A stretch of DNA of 64,000 bases from Berberis thunbergii (Eukaryota; Streptophyta; Magnoliopsida; Ranunculales; Berberidaceae): NCBI GenBank assembly GCA_003290165.1, contig QNQO01006971.1, positions 62,001-126,000 of the forward strand. Reading direction: 5' to 3'. A program made the translations under genes and the position numbers. The notes under the pieces are model-generated. The model was not told where the DNA came from. It saw only the letters and a list, made by a program, of their open reading frames with translations, and ran no database searches. Below are positions 36,131 to 45,959 of the stretch, one piece after another; the stretch's first letter is position 1, and every line of letters begins with the position of its first letter.

Positions 36131-36676
36131 AATCCTTCTACGTATCGAGGGAGGGAACGAGGTAGGGAGCGAGGATGCTCCCTCACACGTCGTCCGTCGC
36201 ACGTGGTCCTGCGTGGATTAAAAAAAAAAATGAAAAAAACAGAGGGAATCGAAAATTTTGGGGAGAAAAGGAGGGAACCTCTCCCTCTCCCCATTTCCAT
36301 CTCCATCTCCACAGAGACAGAGACAGAGAAAGAGAAAGAGAAGTAACCCCAATCTATTTCTCTCAAAACCAAAACCCCATCGAATCCTCTCTGAATCTAT
36401 TTCTCTCAAAACCCCATCTCTCAAAACCTCATCGACAGAGACAGAGACAGAGAAAGAGAAAGAGAAGAAGAGGAAGTCAACCCATCTCTGAAGCTCGTCC
36501 AGTTCAGTTTTAGAGGGCGAAATTTTTTGGCTCCAAATTGAAAATCCCAAATTCGACCGCCCAAAAGCAAACCCTAGATCTAAATGAATTTGGGGATTAG
36601 TTCTCTCCAGAACTCAGTCTCTCACTCAGCGAAGCAACAAGTTTTGGTTTTGTGAAGAAGAAAGAGAAGAGAAAAA

Positions 36677-36810
36677 ATGTCAGCTTTGAAGCTTAGTTCT
36701 ATCTCCTTCCAATCTCAGAAATACCCATCATTTGGTCTTCCTCAAGCAGCAGCTAATCTCAGATCTCCCAAGATTGTCATGGCTTCCACCCTTCGTACCA
36801 CTTCCTCTAA
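36677..36810 (+). pseudogene. Stearoyl-ACP desaturase exon 1 (plastid transit peptide), left copy; rest of gene absent
   Basis: The exon reads MSALKLSSISFQSQ, then PSFGLPQAAANLRSPKIVMA and STLRTTSSK, and is followed by the donor GTAAGT. This is the transit-peptide exon of plant soluble acyl-ACP desaturases, where exon 1 ends just before the EVE...PFTPPREVHVQVTHSMPP exon. That next exon, with the di-iron ligands, is not found anywhere in the window. About 500 bp of upstream leader with CT/GA repeats is included. The intact enzyme makes oleoyl-ACP in the plastid stroma; this fragment cannot. It would at most be a transcribed 5' end. The reading frame is undamaged, which fits a recent capture or duplication. 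Confidence 0.82.
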
Positions 36811-37076
36811 GTAAGTGTGACAACACCCACAAAATTTTATCTTGTTTGATCATCAAATTTTGTTGAATCTGTACAATTAACATGATGGGTATTTGCATTT
36901 CGGTTCTAATTGCCCTGAAAATTGGTTTTTAATTAATGGGTATTATCATGCTTGTGCTCTCAAAGGTTTTGGTTCAAGATGTGGGGCTTATCACATTTTG
37001 AGAAAATTTTATTAGATTTATGTAGTTGTTAAATCTGGGTTCTTGATTGATTGTTTGTAGAAAATTGGTGGTTTTT

Positions 37077-37140
37077 GTTTTTTTTTTTTTTGTTTTTTTT
37101 TTTTTGTTTTTTTTTTTGTTTTTTTTTTTTTTGTTTTCTT
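37077..37140 (+). repeat. Poly-T tract with interspersed G
   Basis: About 60 bases of T runs broken by single Gs in the intron part of the left arm. The right arm at about 40415-40440 has a much shorter A-rich equivalent, a visible length difference between the arms. Confidence 0.85.
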
Positions 37141-38029
37141 TCTAAATTTCTGAAATGATTTGGGTTCTCCTAGTTTAATGTCTCCTTGCTTATTTGCTGT
37201 GATGATGAATTCTCTTATTGCATGTTGGTATGATCCTTAGTTTTGATTTTCATTTTCTTCTTTCAATTGATTCTTATCAACTCATGTTGTGATTTCTGCC
37301 AACGAAAAAATGGTGGGTTTTTCTTATTGATTTCAGTGAAGATTCATTGCACCTCTAATTATTTCTGTTGATTATTCCATGGGTACTGCTTATTCTGGAA
37401 GTTCTTTAATGGGATATATATATCATGGCTTTCATTCAAGTTTAGGGAATTCTTTCATTAGTGTATCCAATTATTTTGTTTCATTTGTTAGGATTGGGCA
37501 TGATTTTGTTGCTCATTTTCTCTTAATTTCGTCGGTCAATATTTGGCTATCTAATTAAAGTATATTTTTAATATATTTTTGTTTAGTGTAGAGGACAGGG
37601 TGAAACAAAATTTTACATTTGATATATGCATCTTTGTATTTGATCCCATTGTTTACTTCTTGTTCTTCATTGGTGGGTAGTATGTTCGCGCATTTGTTAT
37701 TTGGTAGCTGAGCGAGTGATTGGGATTTAGTATGCTTCTGTACTTGTGATACTTATTTATTTATTTATCTACTAGTTATTAACGTTTTGATTTGGCTTAT
37801 TAAATCTTTAGTGCTATTTACTTGACACTTACTGAAAGTTTTCACAATTCTTTTCCTTTGCTATCTAAACAATCTTAACAATTGTGATCATGATGTTCAA
37901 CTTAGGTTATCAATTGTGATATTTCAAACTATTTTTTGGTGGTTTGTGGTGCTAAACTTGTCTTTTGAACCTTGTGTTTTCATTGCTAGTAGGTATATAT
38001 CATGTCTGAAGTTGACAAGGATATTTTTC

Positions 38030-38215
38030 TTTTTCTTGGGTTGAAGTTGACAAAGAATTGGAACTAGTTCGAACTGAACAAAAGATGCAGAGTTGGGTAG
38101 CTAAAGCATCAGTTGTTGCCCCTACAATGCAGCAATTTACTTCAAATGTCGGGTACTACCGGAAGAGCATGGCTACCTCATCATGAACGAATGGCTAATT
38201 GTGTGAAATGGTCCA
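38030..38215 (+). pseudogene. Unidentified exon-like fragment at the inner end of the left arm
   Basis: The plus strand encodes VDKELELVRTEQKMQSWVAK and then ASVVAPTMQQFTSNVG, which looks like a helical protein and not intron sequence. The same fragment is in the right arm at about 39340-39500 (minus). After it the reading frame breaks. I do not recognise the family. Its position directly after desaturase intron sequence suggests that a second gene fragment was joined to the first. Confidence 0.45.
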
Positions 38216-39339
38216 GATTAGTGAGGGAAAGTGTACATCAAAATGAGTTGTTTCTTCGTAGGGTGCTACTTATGAAGAGTGCTTTTTTTTGTATAAATTG
38301 TGTGTTTTGTTCCTCCCTAAAATGTATGGACTAGTTTATGTTGTTGCCTTGTGACCTTGTCAAAGTTCATCAGAAGCTGCACAGTTTTCATAAGGCATAA
38401 ATGTGACAGCAAACAATGTAGGTGTTTGATATAGATAGACATTCAAGAAATTCACTTATGATAAATCTTTTAGATGCAATTCAGTATAGCTGGTTTAGAC
38501 AAAGTGTATGCTTTCATTCAGTTTTCTGTTTTTTACAAATGTTATGTATTACATCATCAATTAATGCATGCAAAGTATTTGATTCACAATCCAACGCTAG
38601 CTAGTACACCATCAACAAAGTCTCCGGCATTAGTGTTTTGTTATATGGCAAAACAGAACAAATGGCCCCGATGTTGCTTTGGATACATCTGTGGAAGACT
38701 GAGTTCTTGAGGCCTTTCCTGTTGTGAGGTCTAAGGCTCAACTTATGAGAACATTCTTTCTTTGTTTTGAGACTTTAAACTTAAACATTTCTAAGTGGTA
38801 CTCGGCCTCCACTTTCGACAACACCATGAGGCAGAGAGTGTAGCCACGTTTTGTCACTAAAGGCTCACATAAAGATACACAACTATTTTCTACAAGGATT
38901 CATAGATCAAACATGAGTTCACATTAACTTGCCATATCAATGATTGTACATTACAATTTCACAAAATTGGTCCTCATGACAATTTCTTTCAAAATCTAGC
39001 ATCTGAATTATAACTTGAAACTAATGCCACTAGGAAATGGATTATTGAAGTGAACTTCTCAAAAATAGATCTATAAAGCACGCAGGCATAATAGAGTAAA
39101 GAACATGTTGGAGTTACAGCCTCAAGTATATAAGAGCTATAAAGGTTTAAAATGTTGAAAAATTGACATGAAAAGAGTTGGCTTCCACATGCTTGGGAGA
39201 CAACTATTCCATTCAATCTAGTATTTCAGCTACCAGTTTCTCTTCCAACTGTGTTCTTTCTCTCACCACAACTCATTGCCAAAGATAAGGACAAATCCCT
39301 CATGACAGTTATTTGCTTTAGCTGTAATCTGGACCATCT
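38216..39339. other. Spacer between the arms of the desaturase inverted repeat
   Basis: About 1.1 kb without inverted counterpart. Only short frames are seen (for example 38474-38710) and none is recognised. The right side (39230-39340, minus strand) continues the unidentified fragment with an LEEKLVAEIL-like helix, which the left arm lacks. Confidence 0.5.
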
Positions 39340-39500
39340 CACCAACATGAGCTTAATATGATAAGGTAGCCATGCTCTTTCTGTAGTACCCGACATTTGA
39401 AGTAAATTGCTGCATTGTAGGGGCAACAACTGATGCTTTAGCTACCCAACTCTGCATCTTTTGTTCAGTTCGAACTAGTTCCAATTCTTTGTCAACTTTA
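39340..39500 (-). pseudogene. Unidentified exon-like fragment, right-arm copy
   Basis: Minus-strand copy of the fragment at 38030-38215, with the same TEQKMQSWVAKASVVAPTM stretch. On this side it extends further (to about 39230), with frame changes, into ITAKANNCHEGFVLIFGNEL. It is a longer version of the same source exon. Family not recognised. Confidence 0.45.
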
Positions 39501-40703
39501 ACCCAAGAAAAAGAAAAATATCCTTGTCAACTTCAGACATGATATATACCTACTAGCAATGAAAACACAAGGTTCAAAAGACAAGTTTAGCACCACAAAC
39601 CACCAAAAAAAAGTTTGAAATATCACAATTGATAACCTAAGTTGAACATCATGATCACAATTGTTAAGATTGTTTAGATAACAAAGGAAAAGAATTGTGA
39701 AAACTTTTCAGTAAGTGTCAAGTAAATAGCACTAAAGATTTAATAAGCCAAATCAAAACGTTAATAACTAGTAGATAAATAAATAAATAAGTATCACAAG
39801 TACAGAAGCATACTAAATCCCAATCACTCGCTCAGCTACCAAATAACAAATGCGCGAACATACTACCCACCAATGAAGAACAAGAAGTAAACAATGGGAT
39901 CAAATACAAAGATGCATATATCAAATGTAAAATTTTGTTTCACCCTGTCCTCTACACTAAACAAACATATATTAAAAAATATACTTTAATTAGATAGCCA
40001 AATATTGACCGACGAAATTAAGAGAAAATGAGCAACAAAATCATGCCCAATCCTAACAAATGAAACAAAATAATTGGATACACTAATGAAAGAATTCCCT
40101 AAACTTGAATGAAAGCCATGATATATATATCCCATTAAAGAACTTCCAGAATAAGCAGTACCCATGGAATAATCAACAGAAATAATTAGAGGTGCAATGA
40201 ATCTTCATTGAAATCAATAAGAAAAACCCACCATTTTTTCGCTGGCAGAAATCACAACATGAGTTGATAAGAATCAATTGAAAGAAGAAAATGAAAATCA
40301 AAACTAAGGATCATACCAACATGCAATAAGAGAATTCATCATCACAACAAATAAGCAAGAAGACATTAAACTAGGAGAACCCAAATCATTTTTAGAAATT
40401 TAGACAGAAAACAAAAAATAAAAAAAAATTAAAAACAAAAACCACCAATTTTCTACAAACAATCAATCAAGAACCCAGATTTAACAACTACATAAATCTA
40501 ATAAAATTTTCTCAAAATGTGATAAGCCCCACATCTTGAACCAAAACCTTTGAGAGCACAAGCATGATAATACCCATTAATTAAAAACCAATTTTCAGGG
40601 CAATTAGAACCGAAATGCAAATACCCCATCACGTTAATTGTACAGATTCAACAAAATTTGATGATCAAACAAGATAAAATTTTGTGGGTGTTGTCACACT
40701 TAC

Positions 40704-40837
40704 TTAGAGGAAGTGGTACGAAGGGTGGAAGCCACGACAATCTTGGGAGATCTGAGATTAGCTGCTGCTTGAGGAAGACCAAATGATGGGTATTTCTGAG
40801 ATTGGAAGGAGATAGAACTAAGCTTCAAAGCCGACAT
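40704..40837 (-). pseudogene. Stearoyl-ACP desaturase exon 1 (plastid transit peptide), right copy
   Basis: Inverted copy of 36677-36810. It differs by one silent change (TCA to TCG at codon 2) and one replacement (ATG to GTG in SPKIVM, giving SPKIVV). The donor GTAAGT is kept at 40703. As on the left, no further desaturase exon follows. The two copies point toward each other. Confidence 0.82.
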
Positions 40838-41385
40838 TTTTTCTCTTCTCTTTCTTCTTCACAAAACCAAAACTTGTTGCTTCGCTGAGTGAGAGACTGA
40901 GTTCTGGAGAGAACTAATCCCCAAATTCATTTAGATCTAGGGTTTGCTTTTGGGCGGTCGAATTTGGGATTTTCAATTTGGAGCCAAAAAATTTCGCCCT
41001 CTAAAACTGAACTGGACGAGCTTCAGAGATGGGTTGACTTCCTCTTTTTCTCTTTCTCTTTCTCTGTTTCTGTCTCTGTCTCTGTCGATGGGGTTTTGAG
41101 AGATGGGGTTTTGAGAGAAATAGATTCAGAGAGGATTCGATGGGGTTTTGGTTTTGAGAGAAATAGATTGGGGTTTCTTCTCTTTCTCTGTCTCTGTGGA
41201 GATGGAGATGGAAATGGGGAGAGGGAGTGGTTCCCTCATTTTCTCCCCAAAATTTTTGATTCCTTCTGTTTTTTTCATTTTTTTTTAATCCACGCAGGAC
41301 CACGTGCGACGGACGACGCAGGACGACGTGCGAGGGAGCATCCTCGCTCCCTACCTCGTTCCCTCCCTCGATACGTAGAAGGATT

Positions 41386-41753
41386 CATGAAGAAATGAAG
41401 ATCCATCACCAAGAATCCAAATTAAAATTTTTTTTTCCACGGAATCAGAGTTCATGTTGTCAAGATAAATTACAAACATAAATGATACGCTTATTTATTT
41501 TTAGTTGTTTCAATTTTTTATTTTTTATTTTCCTTGTAAAGACATTGATTCAATTATGGTATGAAGGGGTATTTAGTTTGTACCACACATATTTTTATTT
41601 CCAGGATGCCAATCGTGACTTGCTTGCAAACCATGTTTGGTACCTTTAAAATGAGCGCCGGCTACACACATATCAAATCAATAAGATTCATCATAAATAA
41701 ATGATGTTTTATTTAGAGACATACCAGAGGCTTCTCAGTATGATCCCTGTCGG

Positions 41754-41786
<33 letters not shown>

Positions 41787-41859
41787 ATTTTTGTATTATC
41801 AAATAAAATTATAATTTTTAGGGTCTAAAAATAAGAAATCATATAATCTAGACTTTTAT
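41386..41859. other. Spacer with a TTA microsatellite
   Basis: (TTA)n of about nine to ten units at 41757-41785. No gene recognised. Confidence 0.6.
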
Positions 41860-43490
41860 ATAGGCCGCGACTACACCACACTATCATTTTCTTTCTCTCA
41901 CACCATTTACTTTCTTTTTTACACCACCTATATAATAAAAAATCATCCATTTTTTCCCCACCATTCAAATTGACAATGGTTCCTCCCTCTCCCATTCGAA
42001 ATCTTTCCAAATCTTCTTCATCTCCCTCGAAAACTCTCAAAGTCGAAACTTTTAAACCCAAACTCAATAAATATGCATAACTTAACATAACGGAGAAACT
42101 CAAACTCAAAACCCAAAACAGGATAACTTTCGACAAATTTAACCCTCAATTGAGACCGATTCTCAACCTCATCAAAACATAAATATTTTAGTACTCTTAG
42201 TTATCTAATAAACACAACTTGAATCACTTGAATAATTTTGAAATGAGCAAGTTATGATCATTTTATTAAAGTCGTGCAAATTTGTCTTGCAATGAAAACG
42301 AGATAGTGTTCCTAACTTTCGGCCAACTTATGTATTTGATTTAAACCGATTCTTAAGTTGATCAAAACAAAAATATTGTAGTACTCTTAGTTATCTAATA
42401 AACATAACTTGAATCACTTGAAAATGAGCAAGTTATGGTCATTTTACTAAAGTCGTGCAAATCTGTCTCGCAACCAAAACATGATAGTGTTCCTGACTTT
42501 CGGCCAACTTATGTACTCGATTATCAAGTTGATCAATACACAAAAGTTGTAGTACTCTGAGTTACCTAATAAACACAACTTGAATAACTTAAAAATAATT
42601 TAAAATGAGCAAGTTATGGTCATTTTACTAAAGTTGTGTCTGAAAAAAATTTATGTTCGCAGAGTGCATTGTGAGATATATGGTATACCCCGCATTGCAC
42701 AATAAAAACAATATATATTTTTTTTTCTGTTCGTAGAGTACAATGCGAACAAATTTTTTTTTGGACAATTTGTGCGATTTTAGTAAAATGACCATAACTT
42801 ACGCATTTCAAAACATTTTCAATTAATTCAAGTTGTGTTTATTAGATAACATAGAGTACTACAACTTTTGTGTTTTGATCAACTTGAGAATCAGTCTTGA
42901 TTGAGCACATAAATTAGCCGAAAGTCAGGAACACTCTCCCATGTTTTCATTTTTCAGACAGATTTGCGTGACTTTAGAAAAATGACCATAACTTACTCAT
43001 TTTAAAAACATTTTCAAGTTATTCAAATTGTGTTTATTAGATAACTCAAAGTACTACAACTTTTATGTTTGATCCACTTAAGAATCGATCTTAATCGAGC
43101 ACATAAGTTGGCTGAAATTCAAGAACACTGTCCTATTTTCATTGCAAGACAGATTTGCACAACTTTAGTAAAATGATCATAACTTGCTTATTTCAAAACA
43201 TTTTCAAGTTGTGTTTATTAGTTAACTCACAGTACTATAACTTTCGTATTTTGATGAACTTGAGAATCAGTCGAGGGTTTAAATTGGTCAAAAATTACCC
43301 TATTTTGCATTTTTTTCATTTTGAGTTTGAATTATCTGTTATGCATATTTATTGGTGGTGTGAGAAAGTAAAAAAAAAAAAAATTAAAAAAAACCAAAAA
43401 AATTAAAATATCAGTGGTGGTGTGAGAAAGAGGAAATGGTGATATATTGTTTCTGCTATCAGAAAGTGGGATATAGGCCGGCGAGCTGTG
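41860..43490. mobile_element. Foldback element whose arms are built of about 180-bp tandem units
   Basis: The left arm has three direct units marked by TTAGTTATCTAATAAACA and GAGCAAGTTATGGTCATTTT (near 42198, 42387 and 42558). The right arm has three inverted ones (near 42833, 43028 and 43205). A TTCGGCCAACTTATGTA box sits in each unit. The centre is near 42690-42740. The outer ends share CTCACACCA/TGGTGTGAGAAAG and an ATATAGGCC motif. Exact borders and target duplication were not resolved. There is no coding capacity. Confidence 0.7.
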
Positions 43491-43990
43491 ATCCAAATTT
43501 CTTGATTGATATTACCCATGCTCCCATGATATTGATATACAACGGCCTTAATAGGTTCCATCGTGTTACTTGTTTTTTAGCGTGACAAATGTAAACATCT
43601 ACAATTGAAGAATGACGAGCCTACCCATCATTATTCACCTATGTGGTTCTGTATGGTTGGAGATAAGAACTTTTAAACAGAAGAAAAAATGACTCGTGCA
43701 TGGCACATTTAGAGAGATGAGTATACATATTGAACATACAAAAATAATCTACAACGTTTTAAAATCAAAAATTAGTTGTTTGTTAAACACTATCCAATCC
43801 TATTTAGCATAACAAGGGATATCCATCAGTGTCCTTACAGTTTTAAAAGTGCAAAGGCTCAACATCTACATCTAGGGTTCAGGCAAAAACAAAACCACCG
43901 TGACATGACAACTCTACACCATGCAACCGGTCTGGCATGCACTTTGAATACCCCACCCAGACAGTAGGAAAGTCCAATGCCAACAACTTT
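43491..43990. other. Intergenic, nothing recognised
   Basis: AT-rich with short frames only. Confidence 0.4.
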
Positions 43991-44190
43991 ACAGAAGTAA
44001 CTGAATTACAAATCCTATGGTCTGATCTTTGATACTTGTCTTAATTTAACTTACAATACTAACAACTTTTTTCTATTTACCATTCTACCCTATTTTGAAT
44101 TTCAGCCAATATTTTTGGCTCTAACTTTCCCGCTTTTTTCTTCCCTCATTTTTCTCTTATTTCTTTTCTGTTACTTTGCTTTAGGTGACA
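43991..44190 (-). mobile_element. Gypsy LTR fragment
   Basis: The minus strand begins TGTCACCTAAAGCAAAGTAA and aligns closely with the first about 200 bp of the LTR at 49924-50300 (shared AATATTGGCTG, GTTGTTAGTATTGTAAGT). It ends abruptly near 43991, so it is a partial LTR. Confidence 0.75.
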
Positions 44191-44376
44191 GTCCTTTCAG
44201 TCAAACAAATCAGAATATTTAAAAACACCCCATTTGTGACCCCAAACCCATAAGGCAACCTTAATATATCTATCACAAACTATGTACATATTTAACACAT
44301 TTCTTAATATTTTGTATTGCTCTCTCACCACACCACCACCCAAGCAAAGGCATGAAGGATTCTTTCCCACACCTAT

Positions 44377-44580
44377 TTACCTCTCAGAGACAAGTTGAGT
44401 GACCCTACATTTGTTGAAGAACAAAATTCTACCCATTGCTGAATGTTGGGGAAAGGGGAGAGCATTAATTCTGAACTCAAACATCCAGCTCCTCCAAATT
44501 TTGTTTGTGAAATCACAAGAGAGCAGGAGATGATTTATGTTTTCTTGGGAAAGTACACATAACACATTAGGATTTTGTTT
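44377..44580 (-). pseudogene. LINE-type reverse-transcriptase zinc-binding (zf-RVT) fragment
   Basis: The minus-strand peptide CVLSQENINHLLLSCDFTNK followed by IWRSW matches the end of the zf-RVT domain found downstream of plant non-LTR reverse transcriptases (C-x-x-E-x-x-x-H-L-x-x-x-C-x-x-x-x-x-x-W). It is a short relic; no RT core is nearby. Confidence 0.55.
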
Positions 44581-45512
44581 ATTAATATTATTTGTACTTC
44601 ATGTTCCTATGCTCTGTTTTGGAATTGATCTTTGTATCATTTCCTTCCTTGATGTACTTTATTTGTTAATGAGAATAAGCTTTTTAATTGTGGAGGCATA
44701 AGGCATTCTAGCGGATCAATATGATATGTGAGGCATCAACTTTTAGAAGTGTACAAAAAATATACAAATAGTACTTGGACGATAAATAACCCATAACCGT
44801 ATTCCAAAATAATAGTTAAGATCCACCTATGAATTACATCATAACGTGGACAAACTGTAATTCAATAAGTCAAGCATCTCGTTCTTAAATTTATAATCTT
44901 AACCAAAAGAATAAACATACATCATCATCCCATTGATGAATATGGCAGTTTCACATATTTCTAAACATGTGTTTTATTAATTTCACTTTCAACCTCACAA
45001 CATGTTTCGTAGGTTTTACCTTGAGAGGGGGCTCCAACAAAAGTTTCTTACATTTTTTTGAAACCCTAACACGATGATTCATTAGGAATGTGCATAACAG
45101 TATTTCTTGATGTATTTTGGAGGGATGGGGGGCAGTTTTCTCTCCCCTCCCCTTTTTTGTTATTATAACACAATACATTCTGAGTATTAAAGTGCATTGC
45201 TATAAACGTCTATCTAATAAGGCAGGTAAGCCTTTTGTTTGTTCTGACATAAAATAGTCAAGGCCTATGATTAAAAGTTGGGAGGTTAATCTAAGGGCTG
45301 ATATGAAATTCCAATAAAACAAATTAAAGAAATTTATACTTCTCTCTTTCATCTTCCAGCTGCTCTCAATTTCTCCCTTCCTATCTGCCATCATCTCCTC
45401 TCCTCCTCGGCCGAGATTGATTTGTGGGCTTAAGATCTAAGGTCCAAAATCATCTACTAATTGTTGTTCTTCATGCAAGCATTACTTGCCTTTCTAGCAC
45501 ACAACAATGTCA
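44581..45512. other. Intergenic, nothing recognised
   Basis: Only short frames (for example 44951-45178 and 45200-45394, minus) that resemble no family I know. Confidence 0.4.
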
Positions 45513-45881
45513 TGTCACAACCGTGACTACTAATCTGGAAAAACACAAATGGAATTGAAGAAAGATATATGGAATTGTTAAGGAAAACAAGGGGACCTCT
45601 CTTCTCGTGATCTCAACTCAAAAAAGCCTTCAATTAATTTCATCTCTGTTTTCTCGTTACAACTTCATTTCCTATTTAAACACAGGCATCTAACAGGTTT
45701 TCAAGTTAGCCAATCAATGGCTTACACGTATCAGCCTATGTGGCTATTACTAACTAACTTTAGATGATATACTAAGCAACCCTTATTTTCAAAATTTCTG
45801 AAATTCAACTTGGCGCCTTCTTTTCCCGCTCTATTTTTCTATAACCAATATTCACTTTCAGCTGTTCTTGAGGACGTGACA
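45513..45881 (-). repeat. 3' LTR of the minus-strand gypsy element
   Basis: 369 bp. In element orientation it starts TGTCACGTCC and ends GGTTGTGACA. Length is close to the 377-bp LTR of the neighbouring copy, but the sequence is clearly diverged. Confidence 0.65.
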
Positions 45882-45959
45882 ATGCCCTCCCCTTTAGACA
45901 AATCCTTGTCCTCAAGGATTAAATGAAGGGAACATGGTCTGAATGTGTTGCCAATCTTT

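Larger units (their letters stand above)
36131..41385. repeat. Large inverted repeat (arms about 2.1 kb) built from desaturase gene sequence
   Basis: The left arm (36131 to about 38215) recurs inverted at about 39340-41385. It runs from ATCCTTCTACGTATCGAGGG at the outer edge, through a CT/GA-rich leader, a complete first exon and its intron, to an exon-like fragment at the inner edge. The two exon copies (134 nt each) differ at only two positions, so the duplication is recent. The spacer is about 1.1 kb of unrelated sequence. GAAGAAA occurs just outside both ends, a possible short duplication. Transcription from either internal promoter would run toward the other arm and could form double-stranded RNA. 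Confidence 0.88.

Noticed and set aside
36052..36550. Overlapping frames of about 110 codons in several frames on both strands
   Set aside because: These are translations of the CT/GA-rich leader of the desaturase fragment; low complexity and open in opposite frames at once.
40964..41398. 144-codon plus-strand frame
   Set aside because: It is the antisense reading of the right-arm leader, with Ser/Phe-rich low-complexity sequence from CT repeats; no protein family.
41825..42136. 103-codon minus-strand frame at the foldback edge
   Set aside because: It overlaps the terminal repeat of the foldback element and shows no known domain.
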